Assembly: GCA_964401935.1 (NCBI GenBank)
Contig: CAYOAL010000025.1
Location: forward strand, 1-64,000
Reading direction: 5' to 3'
Length of the DNA: 64,000 bases
Source: JAPYTK01 sp964401935
GTDB taxonomy: Bacteria; Myxococcota_A; Polyangia; Polyangiales; Polyangiaceae
The notes below the pieces were generated by a model. That model was not told where the DNA came from. It worked only from the letters and a program-made list of their open reading frames with translations, and made no database searches. How positions within the stretch are numbered: the stretch's first letter is position 1; every line of letters begins with the position of its first letter. Positions 8,725-16,894 of the stretch are shown here, piece after piece. Both the position numbers and the translations under genes were made by a program.

Positions 8725-8979
8725 TCAGACCTCGTGCAAGCGGTAGCGCGCCACTCCCGCCGCGGCCTCGAGGCGGGTGGCGACGAACCGCTCATCCCCG
8801 TTGCCGCAGGCGATGAACACGCGCGTCTCCCCCGAGGGATTGTCGGGGATCCCCTCCAGGCCCACCAGCTCCGCCTCTTGCTCGGAGAAGATCTGGGCAC
8901 CGGAGGCCTGGATGGCCTCTTCGGTCAGCAGCGCGCTCGCGTTTGCACCGGGAGACAGGAATACCTCGAACAGCTTCAT
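8725..8979 (-). CDS. Small hypothetical protein
   Basis: The 84-aa ORF starts with MKLFEVFLSPGAN and ends Tyr-Arg-Leu-His-Glu-Val. It has strong GC3 bias and an alternating strand/helix pattern: a beta strand, a helix (residues 17-38), a central Gly-rich turn, then strand-helix-strand. No signal peptide or catalytic motif is visible and I recognise no family. It sits 85 bp downstream of the MFS gene and 66 bp upstream of the peptidase-ABC fusion, all on the minus strand, so it may belong to that transcript. Confidence 0.65.
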   Translation of the reverse strand: MKLFEVFLSPGANASALLTEEAIQASGAQIFSEQEAELVGLEGIPDNPSGETRVFIACGNGDERFVATRLEAAAGVARYRLHEV

Positions 8980-9064
8980 GGCTGCCGCCCATTGTCGTCG
9001 GCCAGGTCCTCGAGCGCAACGAAGCTTTTGCTCGCGTCGCCGAAGTGCCGCCGGGCCGCCGTGC

Positions 9065-10288
9065 TCAGGGCACGGACGGCGCCGCCTTGTGCGCCATGCG
9101 CGCCGGATCGTCGTTGGCGAACACCAGCGTGAACGCCACGAAGCCTGCCCACAAGCCAGCGAGGTGGAGCATCATCGTGATGCCCCCCGAGGTCTCGAAG
9201 ATGCGGCTCGAGATGAGCGGACCGACCAGCATCCCCGCCGCGTAGAACACGTTGTAGAGCGCGTTCGACCGGTTGTAGTCGGGAGGCGAGACGATCACCC
9301 CCTGCAGCGCGAGGCTGATGGGCGAGATCGACGCCAAGGTGGCTCCAGCCATCGTCACGTAGATGGCCATCACCCAGTAGGTGTCGACGTAGATGAAGCT
9401 CGCCACCACCGCGAAGCCGATGAGGCTCAGCACCCGCATCAGCATGAGGTGCCCGAAGCGATCGCCGAGCCGGCCCGCCGGATTCACGAACGCGAGCATG
9501 CCGAGCGCGAAGAACGCGAAGAGCCCGAAGGTGTCCGACTTGTCCACGTGCTTCACCTCGATCAGGTAGAGCGGCATGAACAGCACGATCGACGACTGAA
9601 AGTAGCCGTAGGCGAACGTCCCGAAGCAGCTCGTCTTGATCTTCCACAAGAGCTGGGAGGCCGACAGATCGGTGCGGCTCGCCGCACCTCCGGCTCCGTC
9701 GTCGTGGACGACGTCGGGGTCGAGGCGCACCCACAACACGAGGGCGCTGAACGTGGAGAGCACGCCCGAGAGCACGAACGTGTGATCGAGCGTCATCACC
9801 CCGAAGTTGGCGATGACCCAGGCTACCGCGGGGCCGACCGCGTAGCCCACGCCGATGGCGATCGCGTAGAGCGACGTCACGAAGGCCTTGTGCCCGCCCT
9901 TGGCTCGGGACAAGAGGATGGTCTCCGACGCCACCCAGATCCCCACCGAGCACGCGCCGTCGACGAAGCGGACGGCCGCCGCGAGCCAGAACTCGTGGGC
10001 CACGAAGGGGAAGAGCGCGATGACCGCCGCGTAGCCGAGGAGCGACGCGATCAACATCACACGGGCGCTGAACCGCTTGATGAGCTTGCCCATCGGCAGC
10101 GCGAAGAGGGCGATGCCGGACGCGAAGATGGTAGCGAGCTCGCCGATGGCGGGTTTGTCGTAGCCGCGCGCCTCGAGGTATACCGAGAGGATCGACACCG
10201 CGACCCCGTAGGCGACGCTGAGCAGGATTGTCGCCCCGTAGATCAGCCAGATGTTGCGGTCACGGATGCGGCTGAGCACGGCGCACAC
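9065..10288 (-). CDS. MFS transporter
   Basis: The 407-aa protein has about 12 membrane helices in two halves of six with a hydrophilic central loop (about residues 190-220), typical of the major facilitator superfamily. The loop between helices 2 and 3 has a basic GKLIKRF motif comparable to the family GxLaDrxGRR signature, and its counterpart in the second half reads G-R-L-G-D-R-F-G. The start is a GTG at 10288; a GTG nine bases downstream is an alternative. Substrate unknown. It lies 57 bp downstream of a ferredoxin reductase gene, so efflux or uptake linked to that redox pair (for example a siderophore or xenobiotic) is speculative. Confidence 0.9.
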   Translation of the reverse strand: MCAVLSRIRDRNIWLIYGATILLSVAYGVAVSILSVYLEARGYDKPAIGELATIFASGIALFALPMGKLIKRFSARVMLIASLLGYAAVIALFPFVAHEFWLAAAVRFVDGACSVGIWVASETILLSRAKGGHKAFVTSLYAIAIGVGYAVGPAVAWVIANFGVMTLDHTFVLSGVLSTFSALVLWVRLDPDVVHDDGAGGAASRTDLSASQLLWKIKTSCFGTFAYGYFQSSIVLFMPLYLIEVKHVDKSDTFGLFAFFALGMLAFVNPAGRLGDRFGHLMLMRVLSLIGFAVVASFIYVDTYWVMAIYVTMAGATLASISPISLALQGVIVSPPDYNRSNALYNVFYAAGMLVGPLISSRIFETSGGITMMLHLAGLWAGFVAFTLVFANDDPARMAHKAAPSVP

Positions 10289-10345
10289 TCCCCGATGCGA
10301 ACGCTTTCGTCAATCCCGGCCGCGGACCCCACCGGGCCCCACCTC

Positions 10346-11071
10346 TCACCAGTACTTCTCGGTGGTGACGTGGCCCGGTCTGCGGGGGCGGTGCTTGTGC
10401 AGGCCGCGCTCCCCGAGCCTCGCCATCGTGTCCGCGATCATCTCGGGGTTGCCGCACAGCATCACGTGGCACGAGGTGTCGAGCGGGGTGCCGGCGGCGG
10501 CCTCGAGCGCGCCGCTCTCGAGGCCGGCGGTGATGCGTCCGTGGAGCAGCTCCTCGTGGTGCTCTCTCGACACCATGGGCACGTAGCGGAAGGGCCGTCG
10601 CTCGGCGAGCTCCGCGAGCTCGTCGCGATAGCCGAGGTGGGCGGCGCTCCGAACCCCGTGCACCAGCACGACCCGCTCGAAGCGCGACCATGGCTGGCCG
10701 GAGCGCAGCATCGACATGAATGGCCCCAGGCCGGTCCCGGTGGCGAGCAGCCACAACACCTCTCGGTCGGGCACGTGCTCGAGCGTGAAGAACCCCTGCG
10801 GTCGGTCGTCGAAGCCCACCGTCGACCCCACGCCGAGCTCGTAGAGCTTGGGCGTGAGCGCGCCCCCCGCTACCTTCACGAGGAACAGCTCCACCGGGGC
10901 GCCGGGGGCCGAGGCGAGCGAATACGAGCGGCGCACGCGTTCGCCGTCGAGCGCGAGGCCGAGGTTGATGAACTGGCCAGGAGCGAACGACAACTTCGCG
11001 TCGAGGCGGACCGTCCACAAGTCTTCGGCCCAGTCGGTGCGCGCGATGATGCTCGTCTCGCGCCAGGTCAC
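10346..11071 (-). CDS. fpr: Ferredoxin/flavodoxin-NADP+ reductase
   Basis: The 241-aa flavoprotein transfers electrons between NADPH and a ferredoxin or flavodoxin. The FAD-binding R-x-Y-S motif (RRSYSLAS) is near residue 45 and the NADP-binding ATGTGLGPF segment near residue 115. A CGNPEM segment follows near 205, and the chain ends in KYW, where a C-terminal aromatic residue stacks on the flavin in bacterial Fpr proteins. The start is the GTG at 11071, which overlaps the TGA of the upstream sucrase/ferredoxin-like gene (GTGA). That coupling makes the upstream thioredoxin-like ferredoxin its likely redox partner. A longer upstream reading frame exists but its N-terminus is Arg/Pro-rich shadow sequence. 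Confidence 0.9.
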   Translation of the reverse strand: MTWRETSIIARTDWAEDLWTVRLDAKLSFAPGQFINLGLALDGERVRRSYSLASAPGAPVELFLVKVAGGALTPKLYELGVGSTVGFDDRPQGFFTLEHVPDREVLWLLATGTGLGPFMSMLRSGQPWSRFERVVLVHGVRSAAHLGYRDELAELAERRPFRYVPMVSREHHEELLHGRITAGLESGALEAAAGTPLDTSCHVMLCGNPEMIADTMARLGERGLHKHRPRRPGHVTTEKYW

Positions 11072-11979
11072 GTCAGCGTCTGGGCCTCGTGGCGGATCAC
11101 GTAGTGGAACGCCGGGGGGGTGGAGGTGAGCGCGTCGCAGCTCAGTTTGCGCGCGTACTCCCCGGTGCGGTGCTTGACCGTCACGCGGTGCAGCTTGTGG
11201 GCGGCGCGGAAAGTGGCCACCCAGTGGCCCTCGGAGAGGAGCTGGTGGCCGATGTGCTCCACCGCGTCGAACCCGAGCTCGTTCTCCTGCTCGCGCAGCC
11301 ACGCCTCGGCAGACTGCACGGGGGGACTCAGCCGCGTCTGGCCGCGGTAGCGGCTCAGATCGAAGAGCTCACGGCGAGCGTGGGCCTTGACGAGGAGCTC
11401 CGCGTCCTCCGGATCGAGCCGACCGTACTGCACGCCGAGGGGCAGGTACAGCATGGTGGCCGCGAACCGGTGTCCGCCCTGGTGCGACGACTGCCACAGC
11501 TCACCATCGAGGGGCTGCTCGCTGAGGGTACGCCAGAACGCGACCCCACGCAGAGCGCAGCAGCGGTCGCGCTTGCCGTGCGTGCACACCAGGTAGAGGG
11601 GCTTCTGGTCCTTCGGGGTTGGCTGGGTGTCGGCGAGGACGCGTCCCACGTCGACGCTCGGCAGCTCCTCGAGGCTCGTGAGGGACCAGCGCCGGATCCG
11701 TGGGTGGGGCCCGGTGGTGGCGAGCAGCACGGTGAGCGGCCCCTCGGCCCGCGGCTGCCGGATCAGCTGGGCGCGGAGGCGCGGCGTCTTCTTCAGCACG
11801 TTGGCGAGCCAGTCGCGAACGCCGGCGGGAAAGGGGCAGTCCATGATGTCTGCCTCCCAGCGCTCGCGGTTCTCGATGAGGAGCCAGGACTCGACCTCCG
11901 GTACCGCCGAGCCGTGGATGGGCTCGCCTGCCATCACCGACTGCTCCGAGCACGCTCGGTCCGGATCCACGACTCTCAC
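11068..11979 (-). CDS. Sucrase/ferredoxin-like family protein (thioredoxin-like 2Fe-2S ferredoxin)
   Basis: The 303-aa protein matches the Suc_Fer-like family. The cluster motif C-T-H-G-K-R-D-R-C-C lies at about residues 145-154 and the H-Q-G-G-H-R-F-A motif at about 182-189. In this family these Cys and His residues bind a 2Fe-2S cluster within a thioredoxin-like fold. The C-terminal third contains a W-L-R-E-Q-E-N motif and a helical segment. Start is GTG at 11979; an internal ATG 15 codons later is an alternative. Its stop overlaps the start of the reductase gene, so the two form an NADPH-to-ferredoxin electron chain. Terminal acceptor unknown. Confidence 0.85.
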   Translation of the reverse strand: MRVVDPDRACSEQSVMAGEPIHGSAVPEVESWLLIENRERWEADIMDCPFPAGVRDWLANVLKKTPRLRAQLIRQPRAEGPLTVLLATTGPHPRIRRWSLTSLEELPSVDVGRVLADTQPTPKDQKPLYLVCTHGKRDRCCALRGVAFWRTLSEQPLDGELWQSSHQGGHRFAATMLYLPLGVQYGRLDPEDAELLVKAHARRELFDLSRYRGQTRLSPPVQSAEAWLREQENELGFDAVEHIGHQLLSEGHWVATFRAAHKLHRVTVKHRTGEYARKLSCDALTSTPPAFHYVIRHEAQTLT

Positions 11980-12299
11980 CCGACTCGGCTTAACGTCTCG
12001 TGGACGCTCGCGTCAATCGCCGCCGCCGCGCGGTCACGGATCTGCGCCGCGAGCGCCCGTCAGACCGTCGTACAGACGTGCAGTTACGTAATGCAATAGG
12101 GCGGAATGGCTAGGAATTTCATTGTCCATGGGGTCCCTGATTTCCGGAGTTTTTTGGTTACATAGGGTTACATCGGGCGGTGCTATGTGGCTGGAATCGA
12201 ATAGCCCGAACGCAGACGGCGCCACCTACAGTCCATGGCACGCCTCGTGCTTGTTCGGTGCTCGAGGAAATGGTTCGGTGCACGAACGAGGGGTCGTTC
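11980..12299. promoter_or_regulatory. Divergent promoter region with 10-bp-spaced direct repeats
   Basis: This 320-bp gap separates the divergent Suc_Fer and cytochrome lipoprotein genes and includes an AT-richer island (about 12070-12200), unusual for this window. Two copies of GGTTACAT lie at 12156-12163 and 12166-12173, ten bases apart, so a dimeric regulator could bind the same helix face. A GCTATGT element at about 12182 is a possible -10. A GAGGGG Shine-Dalgarno at 12288-12293 decides the GTG start at 12300. A 63-codon minus-strand ORF across the island has no convincing protein character. Confidence 0.45.
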
Positions 12300-13481
12300 G
12301 TGAAAGGGTGGTCTCGGCTCGCCGGCACCTTGGCGTTCGGAGCGTTGCTGATGTGTGCACAACACCTCGGCTGCGCGAGCGATCCGCCGGGGCTGGTCGC
12401 GCCGACGAGCTCTTCCACGGGCAGCGGCGGTGCGGGCGGTGACGACGGCGTCAACCCCGGCGAGGAGCTGTTCCGCGCGCTCGAGGACGATCTGCTGAGC
12501 GCGTGCGGCGCTTGTCACGAGCTCGGCGGCTCGGCCGACACCCCTTTCCTCGGCGCCAGGGACGACGGCGAGGATCCTTACGGCGCCATCACGAGCTGGC
12601 CCGGCATCATCGTGGCGAAGGCGGAGAACAGCGTGCTGCTCAACTGGCCGCGCGTGGGTCAACACACCGGTGGCCCCACCAGCCCTGCGCTCGAGGCGAA
12701 GCTCGAGGCGTGGCTCGACGTGGAGGCGAAGGCGCTCCCCGAGCTGGGCGACTCGCTCGTGATCCCGCCCTTCCGACCCATCGTGCCCGGCTTCAACGCG
12801 GTCTACCTCGACGCCCTCGGCGACGCCTACGCGGGCATGGCCCTCACCTTCGTCGCCGACGAGCTCACCGATCGCGCCCTCAGCCTCACCTCGATGCAGA
12901 TCCAGCCCACGCTTCAGAAGGGGATCAGCGTGGAGCACCCGCTCTTCACGGTGTATCCGCCGAGCTCCGACGAGGGCTCCCCCGATCCGGTGGACAGCTT
13001 CTCGAACGTTACCCAGGACGTGGAGCCGGGGGTGGCGAGCGAGCTCGGGCCGGGCACGCTCGTGCTCACCAACTGGCTCCCCGGCGGCAAGCTGTCGATC
13101 GCGTTCGCGGCGGTGAGCCCCATCGATCCCCTCGGCATGGGCGGAGCCGGCGGCGGCGGACCCACCGGGCCGTGCAACGCGCTGTCGTCGTTCGTCGACA
13201 ACGCCGCGGGCCCGCTCGGAAACTGCACCACGTGTCACGGTGGGGGCAACGCGACCGCGACCAACGCGGTGGACATGTCATCGCTCGGCACCGCACCGGA
13301 AGAGACCTGTGGCCAGGTGCTCAACCGCGTGAACCTCGGCAATCCGGGCGCGAGCCAGCTGTTCCTCACCACCGATCCGAACGGCAACGCCAGCCATCCT
13401 TTCAAGTTCGGCGGCAACGTCGGCAACTTCAACACCTTTGTGAGCGCAGTATCCCTATGGATTCAAGACGAAGCACCCTGA
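12300..13481 (+). CDS. Exported protein with two CxxCH haem c motifs
   Basis: The 393-aa protein begins with a hydrophobic signal segment ending in HLGC (about residue 25), a weak lipobox, followed by a Ser/Gly linker. Haem c motifs CGACH (about residue 68) and CTTCH (about 309) lie near each end, so it is probably a periplasmic or surface di-haem cytochrome. The GTG at 12300 has GAGGGG six bases upstream; an ATG at 12270 (ten residues longer) is the alternative. It opens a four-gene unit and its 3' end overlaps the next gene by 25 bp. The operon content suggests a role with DUF1588/DUF1501-like proteins, whose physiological function is not known to me. Confidence 0.85.
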   Translation: MKGWSRLAGTLAFGALLMCAQHLGCASDPPGLVAPTSSSTGSGGAGGDDGVNPGEELFRALEDDLLSACGACHELGGSADTPFLGARDDGEDPYGAITSWPGIIVAKAENSVLLNWPRVGQHTGGPTSPALEAKLEAWLDVEAKALPELGDSLVIPPFRPIVPGFNAVYLDALGDAYAGMALTFVADELTDRALSLTSMQIQPTLQKGISVEHPLFTVYPPSSDEGSPDPVDSFSNVTQDVEPGVASELGPGTLVLTNWLPGGKLSIAFAAVSPIDPLGMGGAGGGGPTGPCNALSSFVDNAAGPLGNCTTCHGGGNATATNAVDMSSLGTAPEETCGQVLNRVNLGNPGASQLFLTTDPNGNASHPFKFGGNVGNFNTFVSAVSLWIQDEAP

Positions 13482-14656
13482 GGCGAGCCGCGTCGTGGCT
13501 CGGCGTCGCCACGCTCTCGATGACCTTCGTGGCCGGCGGCGCCTGCACCGGCGACCTCGGGACCGGCGAGGACGACGCGGCGACGGCGGGGCCGGGCGAA
13601 GGGGAAGGCGAGGGCGAGGGCGTCGATCCGAAGGACGCGGAGCCCACCGAGCTCGACGCGCGGGTGATCGACTATGGCGAGGCGCTGCGTACCGCGACCC
13701 TCAAGCTCACCGACATCTCGCCGACGCTCGAGCAGATCCGACGCGTCCAGAACGCGGACGACCCGAAGGCCGAGTACGAGTTGGTCGTCGACGAGCTGCT
13801 CGAGACGCCCGCCTTCGCGCGGCGCATGATCCGCTTCTGGCGGGACACCTTCAAGCAGGGCGGCGACGGCCTCGACTCGGCGCCGATCTTCGCGGCACAG
13901 GTGATGGTGGAGGGCCGGCCCTTCACCGACATCTTCACCGCCGCGAGCGGCAACTGTCCCACCTACGACACCGCGACCGACGAGTTTATCCCGGGCGACT
14001 GCAACAACGGCGCGCCGGTGCAGGCAGGCGTCCTCACCAACCCAGGCTCGATGAGCCAGTTCTACGGCAACATGGCGTTCCGGCGCGTGCGCTGGGTGCA
14101 AGAGGTGTTCGCGTGCAGCCAGTTCCCGGCCGAGTACTCCGGCTCCCCGGTGAACATGGGCGCGGGGCAATACACCTCCCCCTGGGAGTTCGAGACGGTG
14201 AGCGACGCGCCCATCGACTTCCGCGACACGAGCGCGGTGATCTGCGCCAACTGCCACACGACCATGAACCACCTGGCGCCCTTGTTCGGCAATTTCGACG
14301 AGGCCGGCGTGTGGCAAGACAGCATCCAGGTGATGACGCCGACGGCCCCGGATCCGGTGCCGACCGAGCTGTCGCACTGGCTCGTGGCGGGAGAGACCCC
14401 GTCGTGGCGGCTCGACGTGCCGGTGGCCGATCTCGCGGAGCTCGGCCAGGCGATGGCCGACGATCCGCTCGTCAGTCAGTGTGTCGTCGCGCGGGTCTTC
14501 AACTTCGCGATGTCGAAGGAGGACATCGTGGAGGGGCTCGCCTCGGTGCCGGCGACGGTCATCGAGCGCCACGTGCAGGGCTTCATCACCGGGGGCTACG
14601 ACCTCCGCGAGACGCTCAAGGCGATCTTGAAGAGCGAAGACTTCGTGAGCTTCTGA
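13457..14656 (+). CDS. Exported DUF1549/DUF1588/DUF1585-like protein with CxxCH
   Basis: The 399-aa protein has a signal segment with a probable lipid-attachment Cys (Ala-Gly-Gly-Ala-Cys, about residue 31), then a Gly/Glu repeat linker (GEGEGEGEG). An N-terminal helical region (about 75-140) resembles the family in which a Leu-Leu-x-x-Pro-x-F motif precedes an Arg-Phe-Trp-Arg segment. The motif CANCHTTMNHLAPLFGNFDEAG region near 263 matches the C-x-x-C-H-x-x-x-x-P-x-x-x-x-x-x-F-D-x-x-G pattern of DUF1588. The tail resembles DUF1585. In planctomycetes and myxobacteria these domains usually sit in one large PSCyt protein; this is a short version. The start ATG at 13457 overlaps the upstream gene. 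Confidence 0.75.
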   Translation: MDSRRSTLRRAASWLGVATLSMTFVAGGACTGDLGTGEDDAATAGPGEGEGEGEGVDPKDAEPTELDARVIDYGEALRTATLKLTDISPTLEQIRRVQNADDPKAEYELVVDELLETPAFARRMIRFWRDTFKQGGDGLDSAPIFAAQVMVEGRPFTDIFTAASGNCPTYDTATDEFIPGDCNNGAPVQAGVLTNPGSMSQFYGNMAFRRVRWVQEVFACSQFPAEYSGSPVNMGAGQYTSPWEFETVSDAPIDFRDTSAVICANCHTTMNHLAPLFGNFDEAGVWQDSIQVMTPTAPDPVPTELSHWLVAGETPSWRLDVPVADLAELGQAMADDPLVSQCVVARVFNFAMSKEDIVEGLASVPATVIERHVQGFITGGYDLRETLKAILKSEDFVSF

Positions 14657-14668
14657 CAGGGGATGATG

Positions 14669-15424
14669 ATGAACAAGCAACACTTGATGTTCGGCGCGCC
14701 CCTCGTCTTGCTCGTGGCCGCCATGGCCTGCGACAGCGAGCTGCCGCGGGGGCTCACCTTGCCGCCGCCGGATCTGCCCGAGGGCACCATCGGCGACGAT
14801 CCCGACGGCGACGACGACCCGACCAACAACGGCAACGACAGCGAGTCGGCGGGCGAAGAGAACACCTTCGAGCACCCCGATGGGCTCGGCGGCGAAGTCC
14901 GCGATCCGTTCGAGGTGCTCGAGGAGCGCCAGGAGGAGGGGCCACCCGAAGTGCGCGCCCGCCTGCACTCGTGCCAGAAGATGCAGAACGAGGCGCTTGG
15001 TCGCACGCTCGCCGCGTTTGGAGTGAACCTCGGCGCGACCGGGGATCCGGCCCCCGCGGGGCAGCTCTTCGCCCAGGGGCGGGACGCCCTCGGGGGCGCG
15101 AACTACGGCTCGCGCCGCGGTGAGGCCATCACCTGGACCAACTCCGGCGCCACCAAGTTCCAAGACATCTGGGTGATGGCCGCTCCCGAGATCATCGCGA
15201 ACCTCCCCGCCGCCGTGCACTGTCAGATCGAGGGTGAGGGCGTGACGATGTTCGACGAGAACGACCGCTGCAACGAGGCCGCGGTGACCTGCCTCATCGG
15301 TCGCCCCGCCACCGACGAGCACCTGGCGATCTGCAACCAGATCGTTTCGAGCGCGAGCTCCATCGAAGACGGAAAGATCCTCGCCGTCGCCAGCTTGCTG
15401 GCGGCCGCCCACACCTGTGAGTGA
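14669..15424 (+). CDS. Lipoprotein of the DUF1501 operon
   Basis: The 251-aa product has a signal peptide ending in a lipobox-like VAAMAC (Cys about residue 21), then a Pro/Asp/Asn-rich linker with a run of Asp-Asp-Pro and Glu-Glu. A folded part follows from about residue 80 containing six Cys. Three consecutive ATG codons lie at 14663, 14666 and 14669; AGGGG at 14658-14662 is best spaced for 14669. It lies between the DUF1588-like gene and the DUF1501-like gene, six bases before the latter. I recognise no family. It is probably a surface partner of the DUF1501-like protein. Confidence 0.8.
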   Translation: MNKQHLMFGAPLVLLVAAMACDSELPRGLTLPPPDLPEGTIGDDPDGDDDPTNNGNDSESAGEENTFEHPDGLGGEVRDPFEVLEERQEEGPPEVRARLHSCQKMQNEALGRTLAAFGVNLGATGDPAPAGQLFAQGRDALGGANYGSRRGEAITWTNSGATKFQDIWVMAAPEIIANLPAAVHCQIEGEGVTMFDENDRCNEAAVTCLIGRPATDEHLAICNQIVSSASSIEDGKILAVASLLAAAHTCE

Positions 15425-15430
15425 CGAGCC

Positions 15431-16810
15431 ATGGCTGACGACAATCTCAAGAATCTGCGTGGTGACGGACGACGGCAGTTCCTCAAGTTCGCGTCGGCGG
15501 CGGGGGCCCTGTTCGCGCTCGATCGCAGCGAGGTGTTGAACGTCATCGAGGACACGGGCGGCTACGCGCTGGCCCAGGACGCCGCCTGCGCTGGGACCAA
15601 CCGCTCCATCCACCTCGTGGCCGGCAACGGCGGCTTCGCCTGGTTTCAGCTGCTGTTCCCTCACCCGGAGATCGCGGCCTCGAACGATCCGAACGCGGCG
15701 TTCCACGCCTACGGCGCGATCGAGTCGGCCACCGACACCGACAAGCCCTTCACCTTCGCGCCCGAGACTCCGTGGCGCACCCTCGGTCGCAACAAGCGCG
15801 TGTCGTGCTTCATGGCCGGCCAGAACGAGACGCACACGCCGCAGCCCACGTCGGCGGCGTCGCTCGGCGGTGGGGTGGGGATGCTGGCGGCGGCGGCCGC
15901 GCTCCAGAGCGAGCTGCCCTCGCTCCTCCCGGTGATCGGGGTCACGCCGTTCACCTTCGGCACCGCGGCGGGGGCGCCCCAGGTGACCACCGTCGGCAGC
16001 CCCGACGGGATGGTGGAGCTGTTCAACAGCTCGGCCTCTCGCGCCATCCTCGACATCCCCGAGAACGCCAAGCTCTACGAGGCCTACTACAAGGCCTTCG
16101 TGGGGCTCAACAAGGCCGCCGGCCGCTCGACCTGGCAGCGACAGCTGCGCATCACCAAGGCGAGCGCGAACTTCCTCGGGAAGAACCTCGCGAACCTCTT
16201 GATGCCCACCAGCGCCGATCTGACGCGCTACGGGCTCGACGGCGCACCGAACAACATTCAAGACCTCGGCTACGGGCTGATCGTGGCCGCCCGCGCCTTC
16301 GCCCTCGGCCTCACCAACTCGGTGATCCTGCCCGCGCTGCGCGACGACCCTCACGGCGCGTTCAACGACATGGGCGGCCTCAACGATCGCGTCGCCCGCC
16401 TCGGCACCATGCTCGACGCGGTGCTCGAGGATCTCGACGCCACGCCCGATCCGTCCTGCACCGGCAAGTCGCTCGCCGACTCGACCATCGTGACCATCCA
16501 CGGCGACACCCCCAAGACGCCGCGCACCCGCAGCGGCTGGCCCGACGGCACCCCCAACAACTCCAACTGGATCTACGTGCTCGGCAACGGCTATCTCAAG
16601 ACCGGCTGGTTCGGGCACGTCACCCCCACCACCACCTACGGCTTCGATCCGGCCACCGGGCAAGACATCGAGAACCAGCCGAGCTCCGCCACCTCCGCTG
16701 CGGCCGGCGCCGCCGTCGCCTTCGCGATCACCCAAGGCGACATGCAGCGGGTGAGCCGCTTCTACAACGGCGGCTCCATCGCCGGCATCGTCAACGAGCA
16801 GCTCCTCTGA
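15431..16810 (+). CDS. Tat-exported DUF1501-like protein
   Basis: The 459-aa protein has a twin-arginine signal, GRRQFLKF at about residues 13-20, followed by a short hydrophobic Ala/Gly stretch, so it should be exported folded. The body resembles the DUF1501 family (alkaline-phosphatase-like fold): a strand with H-L-V-A-G-N-G-G near 57, a Leu-Gly-Gly-Gly-Val-Gly segment and a D-S-T-I-V-T-I-H-G-D-T-P segment near 355. It is the last gene of the four-gene unit starting at 12300. In other bacteria DUF1501 genes pair with DUF1800 or PSCyt-type genes, and the pairing here with CxxCH proteins agrees. Enzymatic activity is not established. Confidence 0.75.
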   Translation: MADDNLKNLRGDGRRQFLKFASAAGALFALDRSEVLNVIEDTGGYALAQDAACAGTNRSIHLVAGNGGFAWFQLLFPHPEIAASNDPNAAFHAYGAIESATDTDKPFTFAPETPWRTLGRNKRVSCFMAGQNETHTPQPTSAASLGGGVGMLAAAAALQSELPSLLPVIGVTPFTFGTAAGAPQVTTVGSPDGMVELFNSSASRAILDIPENAKLYEAYYKAFVGLNKAAGRSTWQRQLRITKASANFLGKNLANLLMPTSADLTRYGLDGAPNNIQDLGYGLIVAARAFALGLTNSVILPALRDDPHGAFNDMGGLNDRVARLGTMLDAVLEDLDATPDPSCTGKSLADSTIVTIHGDTPKTPRTRSGWPDGTPNNSNWIYVLGNGYLKTGWFGHVTPTTTYGFDPATGQDIENQPSSATSAAAGAAVAFAITQGDMQRVSRFYNGGSIAGIVNEQLL

Positions 16811-16894
16811 GGCTGCGGCAGCCGGTCTCTGGCGCCGCGCGGCCCACGCGGCAGGCTGTGTTTCGCGCCCCACCGCGTGTAGCGTAGAGGGCGC

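Noticed and set aside
12034..12225. A 63-codon minus-strand ORF in the AT-rich intergenic island
   Set aside because: No ribosome site, no coding bias and it overlaps the likely divergent promoters.
13463..16873. A 1136-codon minus-strand frame opposite the cytochrome/DUF1501 operon
   Set aside because: The plus strand has signal peptides, CxxCH and Tat motifs and good start sites; the antisense product is low-complexity His/Arg/Val sequence.
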